Assembly: GCF_900637055.1 (NCBI RefSeq)
Contig: NZ_LR134338.1
Span: 6,473,501 to 6,537,500 of the forward strand
Direction of reading: 5' to 3'
DNA: 64,000 nt
Origin: Brevibacillus brevis
Lineage (GTDB): Bacteria > Bacillota > Bacilli > Brevibacillales > Brevibacillaceae
The notes below the pieces were generated by a model. The model saw only the letters and a list, made by a program, of their open reading frames with translations. It had not been told where the DNA came from and searched no databases. Below are positions 43,235 to 52,124 of the stretch, one piece after another. The position numbers were made by a program, and so were the translations under genes. Positions within the stretch are counted from its first letter, which is position 1. The number at the start of each line of letters is the position of its first letter.

Positions 43235-46200
43235 TTAGTCACACAAGTTCCGCTTATACAGCTGAATCGGAGAAATCGTATCCTTTGAAAAAGGCGTTAA
43301 TCTCATTTGGAACTGGAACTCCTCTGGACGCAAGGCATGCTGCTCCGATTGCTTAGGTCCGCAGCTATTGCTACCCAACCCGTTGTGCCGATAATCGAGA
43401 TGCAGTGTCACATACTCTCGTTTTGCGAGATCTGTCGTGTGCTTCGCTTGCTCCAGATCGTCCGTATCATAGCGAAGTGCGCTAAATTCCAAGGTCGGTT
43501 GACCCATCGCGAAAAGTCCAATGCCTCTCTGATCCGTGATCGACATCCATTTGACGTCCGTGCGATTGCCATTTTCCTGTGGAAACACATACGGCGTGTA
43601 CAGCTCATCCACGCTCGCGTGATACACCCCCATGCGATTGGCTTCCTTGCTGTCGATATACGCCTCTCCCGGGCCACGACCATACCACGAGACACGCTCC
43701 ATATCTTTGGCGACCAATAGCTTCAAGCCGATTCGCGGCAGCATCGCTGGCGGGGTGCCTTTGGGTGTGCCTTGAACATCTACCTGCACCTCGCCATTTC
43801 CGAACACAGTATACGTGTAGCGGCACGCAAACCCCCAGTCGTATACAGGCGGAGCAATCCGTACATCGCAGGTAATGACCACCCGATCTTCTCGCTCCTG
43901 CAGGATGCTTACATGCTCCACGCGGTTTTGCAAACGATCCAGGTACACCTTGCGCCACTCTTCGACTACGTACATGTCATTGTCAATCGGAGCACGCCAA
44001 AACGTGAGACGAGGTCCTGCCACCAGCAGCTCCTTGCCAGCAAACACCCAGCTCGTCGGCACACCGCTCCCTTTGTCAAAAACGAACTGAAAATCTGCTC
44101 CAGTAAGAGTGACCTCCGTTTTCGTTTCTTTCATATCTACTCTGCCGAACACAGGCTGATGGGGAGCGACCGTAACCTGTTTGGCAGCGGTCACTGGCAA
44201 GGCAAATTGTGCCCAAGCTAGCTCATGTCCTGCCTGTACCCAGCTCTCATCTTGATCCAGCACAAAGGAGAGCGTCAGCCAGTAGTCGGTTCGATCCTGT
44301 ACCTGTGCAGGCAAGGTATACGGAACAGCTACAATGGTGCGGCTTCCTGCTTCTGTATGTGGCAGCGACAGCGTTCCGCTCTGCACCACTTGTCCGTCTG
44401 CTGTCACACTCCAAACCATTCTCACGTGCGCAAGCGTGCGGAAATCATAGCGATTCGTAATGGTGACGAGCCCGCTTTCCAAATCAGTCGCTTCTACGAC
44501 GATCGGCTCAATCACTTTTTTGTATTCAAGTAATCCAGGGGATGGGGTGCGATCTGGACGAATCAGGCCGTCGATGACGAAGTTGCCATTTGTCGGGTAG
44601 TCCCCGAAGTCTCCTCCGTAGGCATAATACTCTCGCCCATCCGGCGTAAATTGACGCAAGCCGTGATCAATCCATTCCCACACAAAACCGCCCTGCAGGC
44701 GTTGATATTTGTCAAACACATTGGCGTAGTCGCGCAAGCCGCCGGGTCCATTCCCCATGGCATGAGCATACTCGCACATGATATGTGGCTTTTGCAGATG
44801 TTCATTTTCACCGTGCTGAATCATTTTTTCTACCGAGGAGTACATGGTGGAGAATACGTCGCACACTTCTGCTTCGCGATCCTCTTCGTAGTGGATGAGG
44901 CGGGTCGGGTCCGCTTGTCGGCACCAAGCGGCCATTGCCCGGAAATTGCAGCCGAAGCCGGATTCGTTGCCGAGCGACCACATGATGATCGACGGATGGT
45001 TTTTGTCCCGCTCCACCATACGCTCCATGCGCTCCACGTATGTCTGCTCCCACTCTGGATCATCGCTCAGCTGACTAATGTTCCCGGTTAACTGGAAGCC
45101 ATGCGTCTCCAAATCGGTTTCGTCCATGACATACAATCCGTACTGGTCGCACAAATCGTAAAAGCGCGGATCGTTCGGGTAATGCGCGGTACGAACGGCG
45201 TTGATGTTGTGACGCTTCATCATGAGCACATCTTCGCGCATCGTTTCATACGGAACTGCACGCCCAAGATCGGGATGATGATCATGGCGGTTCACACCGT
45301 TTAGGCGAATCGCTACACCGTTCACGAAGAAGTTGTTTCCTTTTACTTCGATCCGTCGGAAGCCCACGCGAATCGGGATGACTTCTGTCTTTTCGCCCGA
45401 CTCCTGCTCAATCGCAAGCAGCAGGTGATACAGGTTCGGCTCCTCCGCCGACCATTTTTTCGGCTCCTGCACCGGAAGCTCCAAGATCACGACCTTTTCC
45501 TGCCCGGCTGCCAGCTCGCCTGCTTCGGTGTCGGTCAGCGAAGCGACTAGCGTATAGGATTGATCCAGCAGCTTTGCGGTCACGCTCACTCTGTCATAGA
45601 CAGCAGCGGAACTATTTTCTACATGGACACGTACGCGCAGCACACCATGGCGGAATTCATCATCCAGATCAGTCACGACTGCCACATCTCTCACATGCAG
45701 CCTCGGTCTGGCAATCAGGGAAACATCCCGGAATATCCCGCTCAAGTACCACATATCCTGATCCTCCACATACGTACCGTCCGACCATTGGTACACTTGC
45801 ACAGCCAAGCGATTCCTGCCTTCCTGCAACAGCTCCGTCACATCAAACTCAGATGGCAAGCGGCTTCCTTGGCTATAGCCGACTTCCTTTCCGTTCAGCC
45901 ACACATGAAAAGCGCTGTCGACCCCTTCAAACCGCAGGATTACCTGCTGATTTTTCCAGTCAGGCGCAACCGTAAACTCTCGCAAATAGCAGCCTGTCGG
46001 GTTCTCTGACGGGACATGCGGCGGATCCACGGGAAACGGATAGTACAAGTCCGTATAATGCGGTTTGCCGTATCCTTGGAGCTGCCAATGCCCCGGCACC
46101 TGAATTCGGGCCCACTCCGTCGCATCATAATCGGCGGCAAAAAAGTTTTCCGGCACATGCAGCGGTGATTCTGCGTATGCAAACTGCCAATGCCCATTCA

Positions 46201-46339
46201 ACAATTGAAACCACGGTGTCGCGCCTCTTTCATAGGTCAGTGCTCCCGATTCTTCCGGGTAGGACAAAAAGTAAGCCCGCGCCGCCAAGCGATTTCGCTC
46301 TAACAGCTGATGATTTGCCCAGTCATACCGTTGATGCAT
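43235..46339 (-). CDS. lacZ: beta-galactosidase, GH2 family
   Basis: 1034 residues, close to E. coli LacZ (1024). Five-domain layout: sugar-binding domain, Ig-like, TIM barrel, Ig-like and the C-terminal beta-sandwich. Active-site glutamates: acid/base E459 in MWSLGNESGFG and nucleophile E523 in MCEYAHAMGNG. It hydrolyses lactose or other beta-D-galactosides in the cytoplasm, as there is no signal peptide. GAGGAGTGTACATCG precedes ATG. It sits in the middle of the catabolic genes, 26 bases after the ROK kinase gene. Confidence 0.93.
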   Translation of the reverse strand: MHQRYDWANHQLLERNRLAARAYFLSYPEESGALTYERGATPWFQLLNGHWQFAYAESPLHVPENFFAADYDATEWARIQVPGHWQLQGYGKPHYTDLYYPFPVDPPHVPSENPTGCYLREFTVAPDWKNQQVILRFEGVDSAFHVWLNGKEVGYSQGSRLPSEFDVTELLQEGRNRLAVQVYQWSDGTYVEDQDMWYLSGIFRDVSLIARPRLHVRDVAVVTDLDDEFRHGVLRVRVHVENSSAAVYDRVSVTAKLLDQSYTLVASLTDTEAGELAAGQEKVVILELPVQEPKKWSAEEPNLYHLLLAIEQESGEKTEVIPIRVGFRRIEVKGNNFFVNGVAIRLNGVNRHDHHPDLGRAVPYETMREDVLMMKRHNINAVRTAHYPNDPRFYDLCDQYGLYVMDETDLETHGFQLTGNISQLSDDPEWEQTYVERMERMVERDKNHPSIIMWSLGNESGFGCNFRAMAAWCRQADPTRLIHYEEDREAEVCDVFSTMYSSVEKMIQHGENEHLQKPHIMCEYAHAMGNGPGGLRDYANVFDKYQRLQGGFVWEWIDHGLRQFTPDGREYYAYGGDFGDYPTNGNFVIDGLIRPDRTPSPGLLEYKKVIEPIVVEATDLESGLVTITNRYDFRTLAHVRMVWSVTADGQVVQSGTLSLPHTEAGSRTIVAVPYTLPAQVQDRTDYWLTLSFVLDQDESWVQAGHELAWAQFALPVTAAKQVTVAPHQPVFGRVDMKETKTEVTLTGADFQFVFDKGSGVPTSWVFAGKELLVAGPRLTFWRAPIDNDMYVVEEWRKVYLDRLQNRVEHVSILQEREDRVVITCDVRIAPPVYDWGFACRYTYTVFGNGEVQVDVQGTPKGTPPAMLPRIGLKLLVAKDMERVSWYGRGPGEAYIDSKEANRMGVYHASVDELYTPYVFPQENGNRTDVKWMSITDQRGIGLFAMGQPTLEFSALRYDTDDLEQAKHTTDLAKREYVTLHLDYRHNGLGSNSCGPKQSEQHALRPEEFQFQMRLTPFSKDTISPIQLYKRNLCD

Positions 46340-46365
46340 CGATGTACACTCCTCTTTTTACAATT

Positions 46366-47364
46366 TCACGATTTCACGGTTCCTTGTTCCTTACTCGTTG
46401 CTTGCAGGGCCAAGGCGCCAGCACCGAGCATTCCTGCATCTGCGCCGAGCTCGGCCAAAACGATCTTTGTCTGTTGATGAACGACTTCCATGGCGTACCG
46501 TTGTACACTCGCTTGTACGGGGGCCAGCAACAGCTCCCCAGCCCGGCAAACCCCACCCCCGATCACTACGAGCTGCGGGTTGCACACGTTTACCAGCACA
46601 GACAAAGCCCAGCCCGTTACTTCACACGCTTCGTTCCATGCGCAGGCCGCCACCGCATCACCTTGTTCCACTGCCATAGCCACCTGCTCAGCCGTAATCC
46701 GCTCGATCTGTCCATCGCACAGAGTAAACAGAGGAGAAGCTTTTGCTTGCTGTGGATTTGCATCGAGTTCCTTGTCCAAGCGTTCACGGGCCAGTCTGGC
46801 AATACCGGTGGCAGATGCGACCGTCTCTACACAACCGAGCTTGCCGCAATTGCATGGAGCCGTAAGCCCTGGATAACACACATGACCAATCTCTCCCGCG
46901 AATCCGTGACTGCCGCGGACGAGCTTGCCTTCGTTAACAATCCCTGCCCCTATCCCCGTACCAAGCGGCACGAAAACGAGGTGACTTACTTTCCTGCCCG
47001 CACCGAAAATGGCTTCCCCGAGTGCAGCTGTCCGTAAATCGTTTTCAAAAAAAAGCGGCAGCTCCACCAGCTTCGCGAGTGGTGTCCGCAAGTCTGCGTG
47101 GTGCAATTGAAAGTTGGGCGAGTGAACCGATATCCCATTTTTAACATCAAAAGGACCAGGAAATCCGATCCCTACTGCCTCTATGTGAACGGGTGATTGA
47201 TCCCGCAGTTCTTTAATCAAGGCAGCCATTCGCTCGATCAAGATAGGCAAGTTGTTATGAACCTTTGTTTCCTTGGCAGCCCGGAGGAGAATTCGCCCAT
47301 TCTCGTCCATGACCGCCCCTTTCATTGTCGTACCACCGACATCGAGGCCAATTACATGGCGCAT
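46366..47364 (-). CDS. ROK family hexose kinase
   Basis: 332 residues from ATG 47364 (GGGAGGAG upstream). IGLDVGGTTMKGAVMDENGRIL (phosphate loop), catalytic Asp in FFENDLRTAALGEAIFGAG, and the zinc motif CNCGKLGCVETVASATG are complete. ROK kinases phosphorylate glucose, fructose, mannose, allose or aminosugars at C6; there is no helix-turn-helix, so it is an enzyme rather than a repressor. In this cluster the likely substrate is glucose or galactose set free by LacZ. A galactokinase at C6 would be new; see findings. Confidence 0.87.
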   Translation of the reverse strand: MRHVIGLDVGGTTMKGAVMDENGRILLRAAKETKVHNNLPILIERMAALIKELRDQSPVHIEAVGIGFPGPFDVKNGISVHSPNFQLHHADLRTPLAKLVELPLFFENDLRTAALGEAIFGAGRKVSHLVFVPLGTGIGAGIVNEGKLVRGSHGFAGEIGHVCYPGLTAPCNCGKLGCVETVASATGIARLARERLDKELDANPQQAKASPLFTLCDGQIERITAEQVAMAVEQGDAVAACAWNEACEVTGWALSVLVNVCNPQLVVIGGGVCRAGELLLAPVQASVQRYAMEVVHQQTKIVLAELGADAGMLGAGALALQATSKEQGTVKS

Positions 47365-47392
47365 GCTGCTCCTCCCTTCTGAACCCGTTCTT

Positions 47393-48337
47393 CTACTCAA
47401 CTCGCTCCACATGCATCGGCTGACTTCTCAACCTCTGCACATCGTCCGGTTCGATCATGCCCGCTCCAAACGACCGTGTATTCGCGGCGCCGCATGCCAT
47501 CCCCAGCCAAATCGCATCTGGCCAAGCCAAGCCTCGCAGCCGTCCGACAAGGACACCCGCAAGCATGGAATCACCGCAGCCCACTGTATTTTTCACTTCG
47601 GTATCCCCTAAGGGAATCGCGGAAATACGCCACGTCTCCTTGCCATCGCCGAACCACGCGCCCTCCTCCCCTAACGAGAGTAGGACTCGCTGGGCACCGC
47701 GCTCACGCAGCTCGCGTATCGCTCTGCAACGTGCATTATCGCTATCCAGCGAAAATCCGAGAATCGCTTCTGCTTCCGGTCGATTGGGCTTGATGAGCGA
47801 GGGTGTTGCTTTTATTCCTTCCAGCAGTGCCTGGCCGCTTGTATCGAGCACGCAAGCGGTTCCTTTCCCGGCGATACCTCGGATGAGTGCAGCGTATGTT
47901 TCGGCTGGAACGCCGCCTGGCAAGCTTCCGGAAAAAACCATGTACTGCGCCTGATCCGCCAGCTCGATCAAACGCGTTTGCAAGCGACTGATCTCTTCTT
48001 CACTGGGCGCAGGACCTTGCTCTAGCACTTCTGTCACCGTTTTTTCCTGTTCGTCGAGAAAAGCGAGGCACAATCGGGATTCTCCGCTCGTTTCGATAAA
48101 GGAGGACATAATCCCCTCACGTTCGCAGCCTTCCACGATGAACCTCCCGTTGTGACCGGCGACAAAACCGCTTGCGACTACATCCTGCCCCAATGCTTTC
48201 GCTACACGCGCTACATTTAGCCCTTTTCCGCCGGGCAAGCTCAGTACATCCCCCGCGCGATGCAGCTCTCCTGCACAAAAATGCGAGAGGCGATACGTCT
48301 TATCGATGGCCGCGTTCAGTGTGACCGTTACGAGCAT
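47393..48337 (-). CDS. lacC: 1-phosphofructokinase/tagatose-6-phosphate kinase family (LacC-like)
   Basis: 314 residues. PfkB family: LSLPGGKGLNVARVAKALG (nucleotide/substrate loop), the C-terminal NTVGCGDSMLAGVLVGRL (GxGD active site, Asp base). The family phosphorylates fructose-1-phosphate or tagatose-6-phosphate at C1 or C6 to the bisphosphate. Next to a class II aldolase and LacZ, tagatose-6-phosphate is the probable substrate, but fructose-6-P cannot be excluded. One base separates it from the isomerase gene stop, so it is tightly coupled. Confidence 0.83.
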   Translation of the reverse strand: MLVTVTLNAAIDKTYRLSHFCAGELHRAGDVLSLPGGKGLNVARVAKALGQDVVASGFVAGHNGRFIVEGCEREGIMSSFIETSGESRLCLAFLDEQEKTVTEVLEQGPAPSEEEISRLQTRLIELADQAQYMVFSGSLPGGVPAETYAALIRGIAGKGTACVLDTSGQALLEGIKATPSLIKPNRPEAEAILGFSLDSDNARCRAIRELRERGAQRVLLSLGEEGAWFGDGKETWRISAIPLGDTEVKNTVGCGDSMLAGVLVGRLRGLAWPDAIWLGMACGAANTRSFGAGMIEPDDVQRLRSQPMHVERVE

Positions 48338-48338
48338 G

Positions 48339-49430
48339 CTATCTCACCTGCACAGTAACGAGCGGCTGCCCCATTTTTTGTTTGAACAAATTGATCACTT
48401 CTACAGGGGTTGGATCAACGCCGCGGATCAGAGCTGCGTACAACGACACAAAGTCAGCCAAGTACACGATCGAAAACAAGCGAGCCATTCGGGACACGCC
48501 GTGGGAATGAACCACCCTTACCCCACCAGCCCGCTCACGCAAAATGTCAGCGCTGATTTCTACACGTTGGGTCGTCTTCTCGCTGTCCTCCTGATCGCGA
48601 ATGAGCGTAAAATGAACGCCCTTCAGCAGCGCGGACGGCGAATCCCAACCCACAGCCTCGTCGTGGTGAAGACTCGGAATGGCGTTCCAAAATGCCATCA
48701 GCTTGCTGTTTTCCCCGAGCTGGTTTTTCCAACGCCATGCAGGAGCATCGAAAAACGGCAGCGTTCCGTACACAACGGGTATCAGTCCATCCATCTCGAT
48801 GGCGATTTGTTTGGCTTCGTTTTTCTCAATCGGAGAGTCCGTACCGTAAATGTGCTTCCACTTTTCGAACAGGGCAATCGTCTCTTCGACCTCCGCACGC
48901 TTGTCGGAAATCAGCCCGAGCTTCGTCAGGATGGCGAGAATCGGCAGGAAAATGTAGCCGAGTACGATTCGCGGCATCATTCCGCCCGGCACGAGCAAGC
49001 ACGCATGATTGTGTTCACGAGCCATCTCCAATACTTTTCCGCCCGCCGTAATGACAGCGATCTGGGCACCTTTGGCGATGGCCGCTTCGTAGCCGCTGAC
49101 GACTTCTTCTGTATTGCCGGAGTGGCTAACGACGATGACGAGCGTTTTCGCATCCACAAAAGCCGGAATGGTGTAGCCTTGATTTAACTGAAGCGGCACT
49201 TGCAGCTCGTCAAACAAATACGACTTGATTAAATTGACGCTCGCAGCCGAACCGCCACCAGTGCCAAGCACGACAGTGCTTTCAATTTTAACAGAAATAT
49301 TAGATACATCTAAACTATCAGATAATTGCAGGCCTGTTTTAAACTGTTCATCGTAGCTTTCCGTATCTTGCAGGGCAGAAATCGTGTCCAGTTCGCGCAA
49401 CGCTTGTGCATCATCGAGGTTTATACGCAT
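48339..49430 (-). CDS. bifunctional phosphoglucose/phosphomannose isomerase-type SIS protein
   Basis: 363 residues. A SIS domain (VSHSGNTEEVVSGYEAAIAKG, 102-122) and the C-terminal PGI/PMI-type part (WKNQLGENSKLMAFWNAIPSLHHDEAVGW, SLYAALIRGVDPTPVEVINLFKQKM) are those of bacterial PGI/PMI enzymes. Such enzymes interconvert glucose-6-P, mannose-6-P and fructose-6-P. Here the cluster (LacZ, ROK, LacC-like, aldolase) suggests a galactose-6-P to tagatose-6-P isomerase role or simple entry of glucose-6-P into fructose-6-P. It is co-transcribed with lacC (1-base gap). Confidence 0.75.
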   Translation of the reverse strand: MRINLDDAQALRELDTISALQDTESYDEQFKTGLQLSDSLDVSNISVKIESTVVLGTGGGSAASVNLIKSYLFDELQVPLQLNQGYTIPAFVDAKTLVIVVSHSGNTEEVVSGYEAAIAKGAQIAVITAGGKVLEMAREHNHACLLVPGGMMPRIVLGYIFLPILAILTKLGLISDKRAEVEETIALFEKWKHIYGTDSPIEKNEAKQIAIEMDGLIPVVYGTLPFFDAPAWRWKNQLGENSKLMAFWNAIPSLHHDEAVGWDSPSALLKGVHFTLIRDQEDSEKTTQRVEISADILRERAGGVRVVHSHGVSRMARLFSIVYLADFVSLYAALIRGVDPTPVEVINLFKQKMGQPLVTVQVR

Positions 49431-49460
49431 GTAAAATCGTCCCTTCCTGTCTTTTTTTCG

Positions 49461-50324
49461 TTAACGTACATTCGCTTTTCCAACACAACCGCACATCTCC
49501 ATCTTGGCGAGCGCGACTTCTTTGACTGCCTGCTTGGCCTGCTTCATATAGGTGCGCGGGTCGTTTTCCTGCGGGTTGCTGTCAAATACGCCCTTGATCG
49601 CTTGTGAAAACGCGATACGCAGCTCTGTCGCTACGTTCATTTTTGCCATGCCGAGCTGAACCGCCCGCTTCACCTGCTCCTCGGGAATTCCCGAGCCGCC
49701 GTGCAACACAAGCGGTACAGAAACACGACGAGCAATCTCTTCGATGCGAGCAAAATCAATGCGCGGCTCCCCTTTGTAAATCCCGTGAGCCGTACCAATG
49801 GCTGGAGCCAGCGTATCCACGCCAGTCAACTCGATAAACCTCTCGCACTCAATCGGATCAGCTAGCGCAGCATCTGCATCGTCGACGACGAGATCATCCT
49901 CCACGCCCCCGACCTTGCCGAGCTCTGCCTCCACATTGACACCGCGCTCCCTAGCCAGCTCCACTACACGCCGCGTCATCTCCGCATTTTCCGCAAAGGG
50001 ATGCATTGACGCATCGATCATGACCGATGTATAACCCGCTTCGATACATCGCACAATCAGTTCCTCTTCATGACAATGATCCAAATGCAGGGCAATCGGC
50101 ACCCGGGCCTCCTCTGAGGCTACCCGGGCGATTGCTGCTACATACTCCGGTCCGAGATGCCGGACCGTTCCGACTGTGGTCTGTAAAATGAGCGGTGCGT
50201 CTGCTTCGCAAGCCGCCTCCACTACTGCTTGGAGCATTTCCATCGTGTGTACGTTGAATGCCCCCACACAATATCCTTGCTCCCTTGCTGTGCGCAGCAT
50301 TTGTGTCGATGATACCAACGCCAT
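49461..50324 (-). CDS. class II fructose/tagatose-bisphosphate aldolase
   Basis: 287 residues. Zinc ligands IALHLDHCHEEE (His-x-Asp-His), GTAHGIYKG and VLHGGSGIP, with MIDAS in the catalytic loop. GatY/KbaY and FbaA share these; the length (287) and context next to a LacC-like kinase favour tagatose-1,6-bisphosphate. The enzyme cleaves the ketose bisphosphate to dihydroxyacetone phosphate and glyceraldehyde-3-phosphate. ATG at 50324, 33 bases after the DeoR stop. Confidence 0.85.
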   Translation of the reverse strand: MALVSSTQMLRTAREQGYCVGAFNVHTMEMLQAVVEAACEADAPLILQTTVGTVRHLGPEYVAAIARVASEEARVPIALHLDHCHEEELIVRCIEAGYTSVMIDASMHPFAENAEMTRRVVELARERGVNVEAELGKVGGVEDDLVVDDADAALADPIECERFIELTGVDTLAPAIGTAHGIYKGEPRIDFARIEEIARRVSVPLVLHGGSGIPEEQVKRAVQLGMAKMNVATELRIAFSQAIKGVFDSNPQENDPRTYMKQAKQAVKEVALAKMEMCGCVGKANVR

Positions 50325-50357
50325 ATCGATCCCCCGTTTCCTTTCTGATCTGGTAGT

Positions 50358-51137
50358 TTACCTGGTCACGCCCTGCAAGCTCGCCAGCTCCAGGTTGATG
50401 CCCAGCTCCGCATACTTGCTGACAAGATGCTGTGCTGCCGCATCCGTAATAATCCGATCGACATCGGACACCCCGGCGAACTTCGCCAAATGCGTTTCTC
50501 CGAACTTGCTGTGGTCAGCCAGCACGTAGACTTTTCTGGCGCGTTCCATCATGACTTGGTTGATTTGCGCTTCTGCCAGATTGAGCGTCGTCAGCCCATT
50601 TTCCGGATGAACCCCATCTGCCCCGATAAAGCATTTGAAAACAGAAAGTCCTCGCAAATTGTCCGCTGCGACAGAACCAACGAGCGCAAATGATTTGTGA
50701 CGCATCTCTCCACCGATCAAGATGACGTGATGCTTGCCTTGACTGTTCAGCTCCATGGCGATGTTGACCGCATTCGTCACGACCGTCAGATCATTTAAGC
50801 CGCGCAGCAGCTTGGCGAGCTCCATCATCGTGGTCCCTGCCCCGAGAATAACTGTGTCCCCCGGCTGTATGTGTGACAGCGCTTGATGGGCAATCGCTTG
50901 CTTCTCTTCGCTTCTCTCTTCCAGCTTTTCCGTGAAGCTGCGCTCCAATGGCAAGAAATTCGTAATCGTCGCGCCTCCGTGAATACGCGTCAGCAATCCG
51001 TCGTTTTCGAGCTTGATCAAATCTTTTCGGATCGTTACTTCAGACACATCCAGCGCCAGACTCAATTGGCTGACGGTTACGCTCTGTTCTGCTTTCAATT
51101 GTTCGAGGATCTTGCTGTGCCGTTCGGCTGCCAGCAT
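50358..51137 (-). CDS. DeoR family transcriptional repressor of the galactoside cluster
   Basis: 259 residues. N-terminal winged helix (RHSKILEQLKAEQSVTVSQLSLALDVSEVTIRKDLIKLENDGLLTRIHGGAT, with the family-typical RIHGGA) and a C-terminal sugar-phosphate-binding isomerase-like domain (VILGAGTTMMELAKLL, FIGADGVHPENGLTT). These regulators use phosphorylated sugars such as tagatose-6-P, galactitol-1-P or fructose-1-P as inducers. It is the first gene, directly behind a sigma-A promoter and two operator-like repeats, so it is autoregulated and governs the operon. Confidence 0.9.
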   Translation of the reverse strand: MLAAERHSKILEQLKAEQSVTVSQLSLALDVSEVTIRKDLIKLENDGLLTRIHGGATITNFLPLERSFTEKLEERSEEKQAIAHQALSHIQPGDTVILGAGTTMMELAKLLRGLNDLTVVTNAVNIAMELNSQGKHHVILIGGEMRHKSFALVGSVAADNLRGLSVFKCFIGADGVHPENGLTTLNLAEAQINQVMMERARKVYVLADHSKFGETHLAKFAGVSDVDRIITDAAAQHLVSKYAELGINLELASLQGVTR

Positions 51138-51172
51138 ATGACTTCACTTCCTTACGATCATAAATTATATTG

Positions 51173-51208
51173 TTTCGTTTTGTTTCTTATTTCCTTTCGT
51201 TTACTTTC
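51173..51208. promoter_or_regulatory. two phased DeoR operator-like direct repeats
   Basis: TTTCGTTTTGTTTC (51173-51186) and TTTCGTTTACTTTC (51195-51208) agree at 12 of 14 bases and start exactly 22 bp apart, two helical turns. They lie just downstream of the -10 element at 51215. The CTTTCGTTT core resembles known DeoR/AgaR-type sites. Confidence 0.65.
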
Positions 51209-51214
51209 ACTTTG

Positions 51215-51244
51215 ATCTTAGCATTGAAGAAAAACGAATGTCAA
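51215..51244 (-). promoter_or_regulatory. sigma-A promoter of the galactoside operon
   Basis: On the minus strand TTGACA (51244-51239), an 18-base spacer, TAAGAT (51220-51215). Consensus -35 and good -10, about 78 bases before the deoR start; the operator repeats lie in the initial transcribed region. Confidence 0.72.
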
Positions 51245-51270
51245 ATGTGTTTGTTGAATTTTCTAAAAAA

Positions 51271-51315
51271 TAAAAAACCAGTCTTGTCCCGGTTGAATAC
51301 CGAAACACACTGGTT
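51271..51315 (-). terminator. terminator of the MerR/CPBP operon
   Basis: AACCAGT (51276-51282) pairs with ACTGGTT (51309-51315), with an inner CGG/CCG, followed on the minus strand by T-rich sequence (TTTTTTATTTT). It ends the MerR gene (stops at 51354) and isolates the galactoside operon. Confidence 0.65.
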
Positions 51316-51353
51316 GCTTCATGTTTATCCATGAAAAGAGTCGGACCTCTCTA

Positions 51354-52124
51354 TCATTCGGAATCAATGTAATGGTCAAGAATACGCTCGATATAATCCA
51401 TCACCTCACGACTCATCCCATAAAGGGAGGGAGTCTCTCCATCACGAGGACGAATAAATTCCCAATATTTTAGAGACAGTTCTTCATCATCTGAAAACAG
51501 CTTGTCACTAATGTCCATCACTTGGGCTGCAAGCCGACGGGAATCCGGAGAATCGGCAGGCTCATTCAAATGAGAGCCAATGTCATTCAGCAGCTTGGCC
51601 CATTCCAACGCTAACGGATCGTCATTCTTCAAGTCAGGAAGCTTACGTAATTCATCCTCCGTAAAATACCCGCTGCGATATTGCTCTTTGCTTATCTTTT
51701 CGGGCGCATTCAGTTCTTTCATAAAACGCATGATTTCTTCGATATCGACATGGTCAGTTACTTCTAACGCGTATTGAACCGTTGTAAGCAGCGTTTCAAT
51801 ATATTGGAGATGCTTTTGTTTGGCATGTACAGCTTCAAGCTGTCTGGCAATGACCGTTTTCCATGCTTGTCCCTTGACGGTGGTCGCCGTTTCAACTGGT
51901 TGAGGCGGCGACGATTTTTCCATGATAGCCTGGATCTCCGACAGTCGAAATCCCATCTCTTTCAATACGGAAATTTCCTGCAGCTTCATGATGTCTTCTT
52001 CGCAGTACATGCGATATCCGGACTTGGGGTCCCTCGAAGGGCACAGCAATCCCAACTGTTCATAGTAATGCAAAGTTTTTATCGTTACTCCGGTTCGTTT
52101 GGCTAATTGCCCTACGCTATACAT
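51354..52124 (-). CDS. MerR family regulator with TipA-like C-terminal domain
   Basis: 256 residues. N-terminal MerR DNA-binding head (YSVGQLAKRTGVTIKTLHYYEQLGLLCPSRDPKSGYRMY, residues 2-40) and dimer coiled coil, followed by a C-terminal domain of about 140 residues resembling the TipAS ligand-binding fold (KEQYRSGYFTEDELRKLPDLKNDDPLALEWAKLL). TipA-type proteins bind drugs and switch on their own promoter. It overlaps the CPBP gene by 8 bases, as second gene of an operon whose promoter has a 20-bp spacer typical for MerR control. Confidence 0.85.
   Translation of the reverse strand: MYSVGQLAKRTGVTIKTLHYYEQLGLLCPSRDPKSGYRMYCEEDIMKLQEISVLKEMGFRLSEIQAIMEKSSPPQPVETATTVKGQAWKTVIARQLEAVHAKQKHLQYIETLLTTVQYALEVTDHVDIEEIMRFMKELNAPEKISKEQYRSGYFTEDELRKLPDLKNDDPLALEWAKLLNDIGSHLNEPADSPDSRRLAAQVMDISDKLFSDDEELSLKYWEFIRPRDGETPSLYGMSREVMDYIERILDHYIDSE

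Noticed and set aside
43140..43235. A terminator between lacZ and the YesM-type kinase
   Set aside because: No convincing stem with T run is present; the genes are probably co-transcribed or the kinase has its own weak promoter.
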